Shown: positions 7,064 to 16,665 of the stretch, one piece after another | Layout of the letters: the number at the start of each line of letters is the position of its first letter | Position numbering within the stretch: position 1 is the stretch's first letter | NCBI GenBank assembly: GCA_964620555.1 | Contig: CAZUGZ010000002.1 | Span: 1 to 64,000 of the forward strand | DNA from: JAPOQD01 sp964620555 | Lineage (GTDB): Bacteria; Pseudomonadota; Gammaproteobacteria; Pseudomonadales; Halieaceae | DNA length: 64,000 nucleotides | Reading direction: 5' to 3' | The notes under the pieces: model-generated | Database searches by the model: none | Told to the model about the DNA's origin: nothing | What the model saw: the letters and a program-made list of their open reading frames with translations, nothing else | Position numbers and translations under genes: made by a program

Positions 7064-8914
7064 TCACAACATATCCTCGTAGGGGCTGGACAGGTCCAGA
7101 TCGAATGCCAACTCGCCGATGCGCAGGCGATCGTGGCTCAGACTCACGTGTTGCTCGTCCAATACCTGGTGGTCGAAATGATAGACCAGTTGGGTTGGTC
7201 CGCTACAGGCGCGTCGATCATACAGTTCGAGCTGTTCCTGCACCGCCTCGTTGCGCTGCTGCCATTGCGCCATGGCGGCCTCACCGTGCCGCCGCCGCAG
7301 CAGCTTTCCGGTAATACCCGGCGCCAGCACCGTGGCCGAGGCGTTATTGCCGCCAAAGCCCTTGGCGTTGATGATGGCGTACCGCTGTAGCGCCGGGTCG
7401 ACCTGCTGGTGGCTGGTGACAAACTGCAAATGACTGCTATGCACATCCGCCGCCAGTTCTTCCACGGTGGTGATACCCGGCAGGATGGCGTGTTGCCAGA
7501 TACCCAGGGTATTCACCAGTTGGTCGGCCGCCGCCGCGCCGATCGAGTGACCCAAATGGGACTTCACCGCCACCACCGGCCAGTCGGTGATGCCGTTTGC
7601 CTGCGCCACCGAGTTGAGAATATGCGATTCGGTCACCCGATTTTGCGGCGTGCCGGTACCATGGGCCTGTACCAGTCCGCCGCTGCGCAAATCCGCAACT
7701 CCCAGCAGGGCGCGGGCCGCGGCTGTCGCCTTGGCCATGGTGATGTAGTTGCCCACCCCCGGTGAGGAAATTGATTTCTTGTGCCCATCGGCATTGATGA
7801 ACACATCGGTGACCGCCCCATGAATCGACAGGCCCAGCTCCACCGCCAACTGGTCATCGCACAACAACACACACTGTGCCGATTCGGCAATGGTAAAGCC
7901 ACAATTGTCGCCGAAGGGGCGGCAGGCGCGGCGGTAGTCCGGCGCCTGGTCCTGGCGCAATCCGTCCAATTTACGCAAGCCCTTGTCGTTGGCCAGCGCC
8001 CCCATGGCGGCGTAGCCCTCCATGACTTCCGCCACCACCGGCGCCTCGGCACTGCCAACCAGGGCCAGGCGGCTGCGCCCACTCTGGATGTCGCCGACCG
8101 CCGAGCGCAGGTTGTAGAGGAATGACGCGCAGGCGCCCATGCTGGTTCCGGTAGTTCCCATACTGCCCAGCACGTAGGCGTTGATGAAATCCGCGGGCAT
8201 TTCGGCAAAGCCGAACGGACAGTACTTGGAAGTGACCCGGCGCCCGTTGGCGCGGGCCTTGATCATGCCGCCGTTGGCATTGGCATCCAATTGACTCATG
8301 CCGCTACCCACGTAGACGGAGACCTGGTCGGGCGGAACGGCGTGGCTCAGGGTCTGCCAACTGACACCGGTATTGGCCAGCATATCGGAGGCCGCATAGA
8401 TGGTCATTTGCAGCCCTCGCGGATGGTTGCGGGAAGGATAGAGCGCACCGGGGTCAAAACCGCTGGGCAACTGGCCCGCGACCTTGACCGGACCCTCGAG
8501 GGTATCGGGCAGCAGGAACGACAGGCTCTGGTCCACCTCCACCCGCACCGTCGATACACTCATGGGAGTCACCCGCCAACTCGCCGGCAGCTTTCGCGGC
8601 AGCCATTTGGTGGCCAGGTTGAAGCTGATCGGCTGCGCCCCGGCCTCTGCCTCCACCGGTTGATTCCAGGGTACCTGGTCGACGTCAAACCAGGATGGCT
8701 CGATGCGGCGCACCAGTGTGCCGAGGGTTAGCTGCTGCCGGGTCGCGTCGCTTCCATCCCAGGCGATGCCCATCAATGCCGCCAGACTGGCCCAGGTATG
8801 GTCCGCCGCCTCCGGAGACAGGGCGTCTATCACCATGCGCCGATAGGAGTGGTGCCGCGAACTGCGGCCGGCGGCGTTGATGCCGCCGAAGCCGACGATG
8901 ACGGGTAAGCGCAA
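7064..8914 (-). CDS. fabY: FabY-type beta-ketoacyl-ACP synthase
   Basis: The 616-residue protein has the thiolase-fold ketosynthase active site: nucleophile Cys262 (MGACAS), His418 (QAHGTGTP), Lys451 and His456 (KSHLGH). Its start (MRLPVIVGFGG) and the segments HPRGLQM and FINADGHKKSIS resemble Pseudomonas aeruginosa FabY, a long ketosynthase that starts fatty-acid synthesis from acetyl-CoA and malonyl-ACP in place of FabH. The length also fits FabY (about 630) rather than FabB or FabF (about 410). It heads an operon with a nitroreductase, a PPIase and a HupE-like protein, and is divergent from the GlxA-type regulator, whose GTG lies 100 bases away. Confidence 0.88.
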   Translation of the reverse strand: MRLPVIVGFGGINAAGRSSRHHSYRRMVIDALSPEAADHTWASLAALMGIAWDGSDATRQQLTLGTLVRRIEPSWFDVDQVPWNQPVEAEAGAQPISFNLATKWLPRKLPASWRVTPMSVSTVRVEVDQSLSFLLPDTLEGPVKVAGQLPSGFDPGALYPSRNHPRGLQMTIYAASDMLANTGVSWQTLSHAVPPDQVSVYVGSGMSQLDANANGGMIKARANGRRVTSKYCPFGFAEMPADFINAYVLGSMGTTGTSMGACASFLYNLRSAVGDIQSGRSRLALVGSAEAPVVAEVMEGYAAMGALANDKGLRKLDGLRQDQAPDYRRACRPFGDNCGFTIAESAQCVLLCDDQLAVELGLSIHGAVTDVFINADGHKKSISSPGVGNYITMAKATAAARALLGVADLRSGGLVQAHGTGTPQNRVTESHILNSVAQANGITDWPVVAVKSHLGHSIGAAAADQLVNTLGIWQHAILPGITTVEELAADVHSSHLQFVTSHQQVDPALQRYAIINAKGFGGNNASATVLAPGITGKLLRRRHGEAAMAQWQQRNEAVQEQLELYDRRACSGPTQLVYHFDHQVLDEQHVSLSHDRLRIGELAFDLDLSSPYEDML

Positions 8915-9013
8915 AGGACTGTTGCTCCCGGTTAGTTGGTGGCGTCGTATTGTAGGGAGTCGTTGCCGGCAAAACTATGGCATTTCGCTCATTTCATATT
9001 GTATTCTTAGCAT

Positions 9014-10009
9014 GTGAAGCAAGTCATCCTCGCCCTCTATCCACGCATGCTGGCTACCAGCCTGGCACTGCCCATGGACGTGCTGCGCGCCGCCAGCCAG
9101 GCCGCCAGTGTCGACCAACGGGCTCAGCAACAGATCAACTTTCGCTTCGCAGCGCAAACCACCGAAACCGTGTCCAGCGTCGGGGGCCTGAAACTCAGTC
9201 CCGACCTGACATTGGAAGAGATAGACCGCTGCGACCTGTTGCTGTTGCCGGCACTGTGGCGCAATCCGCTTCCGGTATTGCGACAGCAGCGGGAATGGCT
9301 ACCACTGCTGCGCCATCTGCATCGACAGGGCACCCTGATATGCAGCGCAGGGACAGGCAGTTGCTTCATGGCCGAGGCGGGCCTGCTGGACGGCCAGGCC
9401 GCCACCACGCACTGGAACTATTTCAGTGAATTTCAGGCACGCTACCCGGCGATCATTCTCAAACGCCGCCACCTGATAACCCAGGCCGGTACCCTGTATT
9501 GCGCCGGCAGCGTCAACTCCATCGCCGACCTGGTGATTCACATCGCCGGACTCTGGTTCGGTGAACACATCGCCCGCGCGGTGGAAAACCAGTTCTCACC
9601 GGAGATCCGCCGCCCCTTCCAGGCCCATGCCTTCCAGTCCAGTGATGACAGTTTGCATCACGACGAACTGGTGCTCGACGCCCAGCAGTGGTTGCAATCC
9701 AATCTGCACCGTTCCGTCACCATCGCGGAACTGGCCAGGGAGATGGATTGCGCCGGCAGCACTCTGGCCAGGCGCTTCAAGCAGGCCACCGGAAAATCGC
9801 CCCTGGCCTACCTGCAGGCCCGGCGCATCGCCAACGCCCGGGAGTTGCTGAGCACCGCCAACCTGTCCGTAGGTGAAGTGGCCTGGCAAGTGGGCCTGCA
9901 CGATACCAGCTACTTCACCAGCCTGTTCAAACGGCACCTGGGCCTTACCCCGGCTCAATATCGCCGCAATGTGCGCGGCAAGTTGTTCAGTGGCCGCATC
10001 GGCAACTGA
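9014..10009 (+). CDS. GlxA-family transcriptional regulator (DJ-1/PfpI domain plus AraC HTH)
   Basis: This 331-residue protein has an N-terminal class I glutamine amidotransferase-like (DJ-1/PfpI) domain (about 1-190, with the elbow-like CSAGTGSCFMAEAGLLDG) and a C-terminal AraC/XylS DNA-binding domain (about 220-320, SVTIAELAREMDCAGSTLARRFK and VAWQVGLHDTSYFTSLFKR). The start is GTG at 9014, because the ATG two bases earlier is followed at once by a stop. GlxA-type proteins are usually activators of nearby catabolic genes. The next gene, a flavin-dependent steroid-dehydrogenase-like enzyme on the same strand 160 bases away, is the obvious candidate target, and divergent fabY is another. Confidence 0.9.
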   Translation: MKQVILALYPRMLATSLALPMDVLRAASQAASVDQRAQQQINFRFAAQTTETVSSVGGLKLSPDLTLEEIDRCDLLLLPALWRNPLPVLRQQREWLPLLRHLHRQGTLICSAGTGSCFMAEAGLLDGQAATTHWNYFSEFQARYPAIILKRRHLITQAGTLYCAGSVNSIADLVIHIAGLWFGEHIARAVENQFSPEIRRPFQAHAFQSSDDSLHHDELVLDAQQWLQSNLHRSVTIAELAREMDCAGSTLARRFKQATGKSPLAYLQARRIANARELLSTANLSVGEVAWQVGLHDTSYFTSLFKRHLGLTPAQYRRNVRGKLFSGRIGN

Positions 10010-10169
10010 CGAAGATCATGAAGCCGACCGGAGTCCGGCGAACAGCCCGCTTTTTGCCCGCTATCAGCCCTGTTTGAGGGAATTACTGGTGTTCGCGGCA
10101 GAACACTGGCGAAATTTTCCGGTGGGGCTACTATGTTCACCCACTCTCCAATGACCGGAAACATCGACG

Positions 10170-11888
10170 ATGAACGATGCAGCGCAATGGGACCACGACG
10201 TGGACGTCCTGGTAGTCGGCTCCGGCAACGGTGGTCTCACCGCCGCCCTGTGTTGTCACGAAATGGGAGTCACCGATGTATTGGTGATCGAGAAATCAAA
10301 GCTGATTGGAGGCACCAGCGCGGTGTCCGGTGGTGGGGTCTGGGTGCCCTGCAACCGCTACGCCATGGCCGCTGGTGCCGAGGATTCCCTGGCCAAGGCC
10401 AAAACCTACCTGTCCAACTGCCTGCCGGAGGGGCAGGTGCCGGAGCACCTGGTGGATTGTTATCTGCAAAACGCACCCAAAATGGTGGATTTTCTGCATC
10501 GACGGACGCGGGTTCGCTACGTCACGCTGGCGCATTATCCCGACTATTACACAGACCTGGAAGGTTCCATGCCCGGTCATCGCTCGATGGAACCGGAACC
10601 CATTGCGGCCAGCGAACTGGGCCGGGAATTTCGATTGCTGCGTCGCAGCCACCCGATGATGCACCTCGGTGGCGTGATCGGCATCACCCAGGTGGAAGCG
10701 GCCCTGCTCATGGCACAATTGCCGGGCTGGTTCAGGGCGGCTGCCGGAATGGTTGCCGGCTACCTGCTCGATATTCCCTGGCGTCTGTTCGGCGATCGCT
10801 ATGCCCGCCGTTTGACCACCGGCTGTGCGGGTGTGGCGCGACTGCGTCTCTCCATGCTGGAGCGGAACATGCCGCTGTGGCTGGATGCTCCCCTGCAGTC
10901 TCTGCTCACCGATGCCGAGGGTGCGGTCCAGGGCGCCTTGATCACACGCGCGGGCAAAACCCTGCGGGTGCGGGCCCGGCGGGCCGTGGTGCTGGCTGCA
11001 GGAGGATTCGAACACAACCAGGAAATGCGTGAACGCTATCTGCCCCACCCCACCAATCGCGACTGGAGCGCCGCGGTCAAGGAGAATACCGGGGACGCCA
11101 TCCGGGAGGGAATCCGGCTGGGGGCACGCATGCACAGGCTCGATTGCGCCTGGTGGGTCAATACCATTTCGGTACCGGGGGAGACCATCCCGCGCCTCAG
11201 CATCATGGAGAAGTCCTACCCCGGTTCCATCGTGGTCAATCGCGCCGGGGTCCGTTTCAGCAACGAGTCGCAGAACTACATGAGCTTCACCCTGGAAACG
11301 TTTGCCCAGCATTCCGCCGAGAACCCCTGTGTCCCCAGTTGGCATATCTTCGATGCCAAATTCCGCGCCAGGTACATTGTCGGCCCCCTGTACAACAGCA
11401 GGCTGCGGCCCGATTGGGCGCTGCCCAGGCGCTTCCGGCAACAGGGATTTCTGGCCAAAGCCAACAGCCTGCGCGAACTGGCCGTCGAGGTGGGCATCGA
11501 TGCCGATGGTCTGGAGGCGACCGTCGAGCGTTTCAACGGCTACGCCCGCAGCGGCCGGGACCTGGAGTTGCAACGTGGCGATGCGCTCTACGATCGCTAC
11601 TACGGCGACCCCAGGGTGGAACCCAACCCCTGCCTCGCGCCACTGACCGAGGCGCCATTCTATGCCATGAGAATAGACCCCGGTGATTTCGGCACCCAGG
11701 GAGGGATGGTGGTCACCACCAACGCCGAGGTAGTGCACGAAAATGGCGAAGTGATTCCCGGTCTCTACGCGATCGGCAATTGCAGTGCTCCGCTGTTGCC
11801 GAATTACCCGGGCCCGGGCTCGACCCTGGGCCCGGCCATGACCTTTGGTTACCAGGCTGCCAAGCATATCTGCCAGTGGCAGGACTGA
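10170..11888 (+). CDS. FAD-dependent 3-ketosteroid Delta1-dehydrogenase-like oxidoreductase
   Basis: The 572-residue protein has an N-terminal FAD-binding Rossmann motif (GSGNGG at 17-22 and the acidic end of the second strand, IEKSKLIGGTSAVSGGG) and the C-terminal ATGGF-like (LAAGGFEHN) and GLYAIGNCSAP...PGPGSTLGPAMTFG segments of the fumarate-reductase/KstD group. KstD enzymes insert a 1,2 double bond into ring A of 3-ketosteroids. The PGPGSTLGPA end fits that group well, but the substrate needs proof because sister families act on other cyclic ketones. It follows a GlxA-type regulator and is convergent with ribB (23-base gap). Confidence 0.82.
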   Translation: MNDAAQWDHDVDVLVVGSGNGGLTAALCCHEMGVTDVLVIEKSKLIGGTSAVSGGGVWVPCNRYAMAAGAEDSLAKAKTYLSNCLPEGQVPEHLVDCYLQNAPKMVDFLHRRTRVRYVTLAHYPDYYTDLEGSMPGHRSMEPEPIAASELGREFRLLRRSHPMMHLGGVIGITQVEAALLMAQLPGWFRAAAGMVAGYLLDIPWRLFGDRYARRLTTGCAGVARLRLSMLERNMPLWLDAPLQSLLTDAEGAVQGALITRAGKTLRVRARRAVVLAAGGFEHNQEMRERYLPHPTNRDWSAAVKENTGDAIREGIRLGARMHRLDCAWWVNTISVPGETIPRLSIMEKSYPGSIVVNRAGVRFSNESQNYMSFTLETFAQHSAENPCVPSWHIFDAKFRARYIVGPLYNSRLRPDWALPRRFRQQGFLAKANSLRELAVEVGIDADGLEATVERFNGYARSGRDLELQRGDALYDRYYGDPRVEPNPCLAPLTEAPFYAMRIDPGDFGTQGGMVVTTNAEVVHENGEVIPGLYAIGNCSAPLLPNYPGPGSTLGPAMTFGYQAAKHICQWQD

Positions 11889-11911
11889 CCCGCGCATTCG
11901 CCGCGCAAGAC

Positions 11912-13024
11912 TCAACTTTCGACGAATTCCGTAACTTCGAGTTCGAAGCCCGACAGGGCATTGAAACGGGTGGGGGCCGACATCAGGCGCATCTTGCCGA
12001 TGCCCAACTGTTTGACAATCTGCGAGCCGGTGCCGATCAGGCGATAGATCTGGGTGCCGTCACGGGCACCGCTGGCAGTCTGCGGCAGCCGTGGGAACTG
12101 CAGTATCTCCTGCAGTTGCTGAGCCGTACTCTGCTCCTGGTTGAGCAACACCACCACGCCCTTGCCCTCCTCGGCGATGCGCTGCATGGCGCGCCGGGAC
12201 GACCAGCCATGGTGGCGTTCAGGCAATACCGTACCCAGCAGGTCGCGCAGGGTGCTGACGGTTTGCACCCTGACCAGGGTGGGCTCGGTGGCGCGGATGC
12301 GCCCCACCGTCAGGGCGTAATGCAGGCGGTCGTCCAGCAGATCGAGAAAAGTGTGCAACTTGAATTCGCCGAAATCGGTGGCGATTTTTTTGCGGTCTTT
12401 CAATTCCACGAATTGTTCGTGCATGGCCCGATAGGCGATCAGGTCCGCGATGGTGCCGATGCGGATCCCGTGCTTTTCGGCGAAGGCCTCCAATTCGGGT
12501 CTGCGCGCCATGCTGCCGTCCTGGTTCATGATTTCGACGATCAGGGCGGCCGGCGAGAAGCCTGCCATCGTCGCCAGATCGCAGCCCGCTTCGGTGTGGC
12601 CGGCGCGGCGCAGCACCCCCCCCGGTTTGGCCACCAGGGGGAAAATGTGCCCGGGTTGAACGATGTCCTGCGGTCGCACATCGGCGGCCACCGCGGTGAG
12701 CACGGTGTTGGCCCGCTGCACGGAACTGATGCCGGGGCCGAGTTTGCGGGCAGCGTCGATGGAGACCGTGAAATTGGTCTCGTGCTGGGAGCGATTATCG
12801 CGAACCATCAGCGGCAACTGCAGGCGCTGGGCCTGTTCCGCAGTGATGGTCAGACAGATCAGGCCGCAGGCCTCGCTGCAATAGAAGTTGATGGTTTCCG
12901 CGGTCACCGCCTCGGCGGCGATGATCAGGTCGCCTTCATTCTCCCGATCTTCGTCATCCATGAGGATGACCATCCTGCCCAGGCGAATGTCCTCGATCAG
13001 GTCGGCTATGCTGCTGATTGCCAT
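11912..13024 (-). CDS. ribB: 3,4-dihydroxy-2-butanone-4-phosphate synthase with degenerate GTP cyclohydrolase II domain
   Basis: The start at ATG 13024 follows a GGAG five bases upstream; the frame opens 20 codons earlier without support. The N-terminal half is RibB, which makes dihydroxybutanone phosphate from ribulose 5-phosphate for riboflavin synthesis: DDEDRENEGDL at 23-33 carries the Mg-binding acids and RRAGHTEAGCDL the conserved His. The C-terminal half is homologous to RibA (GKGVVVLLNQEQ, VKQLGIGKMRLMS), but the region where RibA has three zinc-binding cysteines reads VRVQTVSTLRDLLGTV. The cyclohydrolase is therefore probably inactive, a form common in Pseudomonas relatives. No FMN riboswitch is recognisable upstream. 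Confidence 0.92.
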   Translation of the reverse strand: MAISSIADLIEDIRLGRMVILMDDEDRENEGDLIIAAEAVTAETINFYCSEACGLICLTITAEQAQRLQLPLMVRDNRSQHETNFTVSIDAARKLGPGISSVQRANTVLTAVAADVRPQDIVQPGHIFPLVAKPGGVLRRAGHTEAGCDLATMAGFSPAALIVEIMNQDGSMARRPELEAFAEKHGIRIGTIADLIAYRAMHEQFVELKDRKKIATDFGEFKLHTFLDLLDDRLHYALTVGRIRATEPTLVRVQTVSTLRDLLGTVLPERHHGWSSRRAMQRIAEEGKGVVVLLNQEQSTAQQLQEILQFPRLPQTASGARDGTQIYRLIGTGSQIVKQLGIGKMRLMSAPTRFNALSGFELEVTEFVES

Positions 13025-13272
13025 TTCGCTCCACACCCCGTTGATTGCCTGGCCCACCAGCGGCGTTCCTGCAACGCCTGCCACAGGGCCTGACTAGTGG
13101 TACTATTGCGCTGCGCCCCGTTCATACGGCACTCTCGGTAGCGCGTCGGTACTCGCGGTCTCGCCTACAGTGACAAGAAGAAACCGACAATGCAACAGTT
13201 CGCCGAAGAGCCGGCGGGGCGGTCGGCGGTGTCGGCCCGGCCCGACCCCGGAAGTTGCAGATGAGGTTTAGC

Positions 13273-15432
13273 ATGGAAATGGAAGAGCCCCTCGATACCA
13301 GCCTGGACTACACCGAGATCGCGGCCGATGAGCTGGTAGAGGCGCAATCCACCTGGGAGCCCCCTGCGGAACCACCGCAGTTGACCAATCCGGTGCTCTA
13401 TATCAACGACAATCTCAGTCATCTGCAATTCAACCTGCGGGTACTCGCCCAATCCCTGGACGAAACCATCCCCCTGATCGAACGCCTGCGCTTCCTGCTG
13501 ATATTCAGTGCCAACATGGATGAGTTCTACGAGATCCGGGTGGCGGAACTGCATCGCCAGGTGGCGCTGGACCGGGAGATTCCGGGCCGCGATGGACTGC
13601 CGGCCCAGGAAGTATTGCGCCAGATCAATCTGCAATGTCACCAGGCCTACGACCGGCAGTACGAGATTCTCAATACCGTACTGCTCCCACAATTGCGGCA
13701 ACAGGACATCCGCTTTCTCGGCGCGGAGGACTGGACCGAGCAGCAGGCCAACTGGGTGCGGCGCTACTTCCGCAGCGAGGTCATGCCGCTGGTCAGCCCA
13801 CTGGGGCTGGACCCGGCCCACCCCTTCCCCCGATTGGTCAACAAGAGCCTCAACTTCATTCTCTCCCTGGAGGGCAAGGACGCCTTTGGGCGCGAAAGTG
13901 GTATGGCCATCGTACCGGCTCCGCGCTCACTGCCGCGCCTGTTGCCGGTACCTGAGGACCTCTGTGAGAATGGCTCCAACTTTGTACTGCTATCGGAAAT
14001 CATCACCGCCCATGCCGGGGAATTTTTCCAGGGCATGAAAGTGAACGAATGCCACCCGTTCCGCGCGACCCGCAACGCCGACCTTGAGGTCAACACCGAT
14101 GAGGTCGAGGATATCGCCCTGGCCCTGCGTGGCGAGTTGCACCTGCGCCGTTTCGGGGACGCCGTGAAGCTGGAGATATCCAGTCGCTGTCCGGCCCACC
14201 TGTGCAACTATTTGCTGCAGCGCTTCAATCTGTCCGAGGACGAACTGTTTTGCATCGATGGTCCGGTCAATCTGCAACGCCTGAGCGTCATGATCGACCA
14301 CCTGAACCGACCCGACCTGTGCTATCCGGTGTTCACCCCGGCCCTGCCCAAACCTCTCAAGGAGGCCACTACAATCTTCGAGACCCTGCGCCGCGAGGAT
14401 CATCTGTTGCTGCATCCCTACCAGAGTTTCGCCCCGGTGATCGACCTGTTGCGGCAGGCCGCCAGGGATCCGCAGGTGGTGGTCATCAAGCAGACCCTCT
14501 ACCGCACCGGCGAAGCCTCTGAAATGGTGGAACTGTTGGCCGAGGCCGCCCGCAACGGCAAAGAGGTCACCGTGGTAATCGAACTGCGCGCCCGTTTCGA
14601 TGAAGAGGAAAATTTGAACTTCGCCGGCATTCTGCAAGAGGCAGGGGCCCTGGTGTTGTACGGGGTGGTGGGTCACAAGACTCACGCCAAGGCGATGCTG
14701 GTGATCCGCCGCGAGGGTCGCGACCTGGTGCGCTACGCCCACCTCAGTACCGGCAATTACCACCCGCGCAATGCCCGCATATACACCGACTACAGTTTGC
14801 TGACCGCCGACCCGGAGGTGTGTACCGATGTGGTCAAGGTGTTCCAGCAACTCACCGGAATGGGCAAGGCGGTCAAACTCAGCAAACTGCTGCACGCCCC
14901 GTTTACCCTGCACAAACAACTGCTGCAAATGATCGATGCGGAGGCAGAAGCGGCGCTGGCAGGCAAAGAGGGACAGATAACCGCCAAGGTGAACGGGCTC
15001 ACCGAACATCGGGTCATCAAGGCCCTGTATCGCGCCTCCCAGGCCGGCGTCAGGATCGATCTGGTGGTGCGTGGCATGTGCTGCCTGCGTCCCGGAGTTC
15101 CCGGCGTGTCCGACAACATTCGCGTAGTTTCCGTCGTCGGGCGTTTTCTCGAGCACTCACGCGTCTACTACTTCCGCAACGCCACGCCCCAGGTCTATTG
15201 TTCCAGCGCCGATTGGATGGAGCGCAATCTGCTGAACCGGGTAGAGGTGTGCTTTCCCATCGTTGCCGACAAGCTGGCCAACCGGGTCAAGCGGGAACTG
15301 GATCTGTTCTTCAATGACAACTGCCAGAGTTGGCAGCTTTGCGCGGACGGTCGCTACCAGTTGAACAAACCAGACCCCAGGCAAAAGCGCCGCTCCGTCC
15401 AGGAAACCCTGCTGGAAAAGCTCGCGGTTTGA
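13273..15432 (+). CDS. ppk1: Polyphosphate kinase 1
   Basis: The protein of about 720 residues covers the four PPK1 domains. It opens with the N-terminal helical part (NDNLSHLQFNLRVLAQSLDE, RLRFLLIFSANMDEFYEIRV) and ends with the two phospholipase-D-like catalytic domains. These contain VVIKQTLYRTG, VVGHKTHAKAMLV with the histidine that is autophosphorylated in PPK1, and the AHLSTGNYHPRNARIYTDY block. It makes inorganic polyphosphate reversibly from ATP. ATG 13273 is favoured because GAGG at 13263-13266 sits at Shine-Dalgarno distance; ATG 13261 and TTG 13255 are in-frame alternatives. It is divergent from ribB and convergent with purC. The matching exopolyphosphatase gene is 44 kb away at 59.6 kb. 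Confidence 0.95.
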   Translation: MEMEEPLDTSLDYTEIAADELVEAQSTWEPPAEPPQLTNPVLYINDNLSHLQFNLRVLAQSLDETIPLIERLRFLLIFSANMDEFYEIRVAELHRQVALDREIPGRDGLPAQEVLRQINLQCHQAYDRQYEILNTVLLPQLRQQDIRFLGAEDWTEQQANWVRRYFRSEVMPLVSPLGLDPAHPFPRLVNKSLNFILSLEGKDAFGRESGMAIVPAPRSLPRLLPVPEDLCENGSNFVLLSEIITAHAGEFFQGMKVNECHPFRATRNADLEVNTDEVEDIALALRGELHLRRFGDAVKLEISSRCPAHLCNYLLQRFNLSEDELFCIDGPVNLQRLSVMIDHLNRPDLCYPVFTPALPKPLKEATTIFETLRREDHLLLHPYQSFAPVIDLLRQAARDPQVVVIKQTLYRTGEASEMVELLAEAARNGKEVTVVIELRARFDEEENLNFAGILQEAGALVLYGVVGHKTHAKAMLVIRREGRDLVRYAHLSTGNYHPRNARIYTDYSLLTADPEVCTDVVKVFQQLTGMGKAVKLSKLLHAPFTLHKQLLQMIDAEAEAALAGKEGQITAKVNGLTEHRVIKALYRASQAGVRIDLVVRGMCCLRPGVPGVSDNIRVVSVVGRFLEHSRVYYFRNATPQVYCSSADWMERNLLNRVEVCFPIVADKLANRVKRELDLFFNDNCQSWQLCADGRYQLNKPDPRQKRRSVQETLLEKLAV

Positions 15433-15444
15433 CCCGCCAGGTCA

Positions 15445-16548
15445 CTATTGGATCAAGCCGTAGCGATCACTGAGAATCTGCACGATCTCCGCCTTGGGAT
15501 GTTCGGAGAGTTGCAGGCTGGTGCCGGTGATTTTTTCCGCCAGTGTGCGATACGTGTCGGAGGTCTGCATCATGATTTCGGTCGGCAGCGCATGGTCCCG
15601 GGCCAGTGCCGGGCGCTCGTCCATGCGCGCCTTGTTGGTGAGAATATCCGGGTCGGGGAAAAAGTCGAGCAACAACTGGCGAAACTGTTCCTTGGAATTC
15701 TCCACTACCCGCCCCTGCCGATAGGACGGACCATCCCAGATACGCGATGAATCCGGCGTACCCACCTCGTCCATGTAAATCAGTTGTTCGCCTCCGTCTG
15801 CGTCACTGACATAGCCGAACTCGAACTTGGTATCGACAAAGATCTGGTCGAGCCCGGCCAACTCCTCACTGATGACGGCAAAGCCCTGTCGCAGCAGGCT
15901 CTCGTAGCGATCGATGTCGGCGACACTGGCAAAGTGAAAGGCGTCGGGGTGCCTTTCCATGTCGCCGCGGCTGATATTGACGTCATCCACCTCGGGCACA
16001 CCGGGTATGCCCACGAGCACTCCTTTTGATGAGGGCGTTATCAGCAACTCGGGCAGGCGCTGATCGCGCTGCAGGTCGTCAGGCAGTTGCATTCCGCAGA
16101 ATTCCCGTTCACCCCGCGCATAGGCCCGCCACATGGAGCCGGTGATGTACTGGCGGGCGATGGCTTCAATCATCAATGGCCGCGCCTTGCGCACGATCCA
16201 GACCAGCGGGTGGGGTATTTCGAGAATGTGGGAATCCGCCAGCCCGCGCTCGCGAAACAGGCCAAACCAGTGGTTGGAGATGGCGTTCAACGCGGCCCCC
16301 TTGCCCGGGACCCCGTGCATCCCGCCCTCTCCATGCCAGATACATTCAAATGCGGAGATGCGATCGGAAATTACCATGATGGCCAGTGGCGCGTCCGCCG
16401 CCACAGGGTACCCGCGTTCAGCGATCAGTCTTTGACTGTCCGCCGCGGTCAGCCAGTACACCGAGCGCACTTTACCGCTGTGCACCGGCTGCTCGGTGCG
16501 TATGGGAAGGTCGTCATTTACCGCCAGTACTCGATTTGCCAGACTCAT
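15445..16548 (-). CDS. purC: Phosphoribosylaminoimidazole-succinocarboxamide synthase (long form)
   Basis: SAICAR synthetase joins CAIR and aspartate with ATP in purine synthesis. The conserved kinase-like core is visible: SGKVRSVYWL near the start, ISAFECIW (the SDRISAF substrate motif), QYITGSMWRAY, IFVDTKFEFGY and the YMDEVGTPDSSRIWD segment. At 367 residues it is the longer variant found in many gammaproteobacteria, not the 237-residue enteric form. It is a single gene, convergent with ppk1 with a 12-base gap and divergent from the lipoprotein gene at 16666. purF is in a separate operon 16 kb away. Confidence 0.95.
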   Translation of the reverse strand: MSLANRVLAVNDDLPIRTEQPVHSGKVRSVYWLTAADSQRLIAERGYPVAADAPLAIMVISDRISAFECIWHGEGGMHGVPGKGAALNAISNHWFGLFRERGLADSHILEIPHPLVWIVRKARPLMIEAIARQYITGSMWRAYARGEREFCGMQLPDDLQRDQRLPELLITPSSKGVLVGIPGVPEVDDVNISRGDMERHPDAFHFASVADIDRYESLLRQGFAVISEELAGLDQIFVDTKFEFGYVSDADGGEQLIYMDEVGTPDSSRIWDGPSYRQGRVVENSKEQFRQLLLDFFPDPDILTNKARMDERPALARDHALPTEIMMQTSDTYRTLAEKITGTSLQLSEHPKAEIVQILSDRYGLIQ

Positions 16549-16665
16549 GGGGGCGCCACCGCAAAAAGGGAAAAATTCTACCAGAGCAGGGTAAACTGGT
16601 GAAACAGCAGGTTACGAAAAGCGGGTTACAAGGAGGGCTCCGCCTGGGGTACTCTTAGCCGCCAC

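Noticed and set aside
10296..13093. Long frames opposite the FAD-dependent dehydrogenase (minus strand) and opposite ribB (plus strand)
   Set aside because: Both are antisense to strong genes and have low-complexity, domain-free translations.
13025..13272. An FMN riboswitch upstream of ribB
   Set aside because: The minus-strand leader lacks the conserved RFN-element core and has no matching stem pattern.
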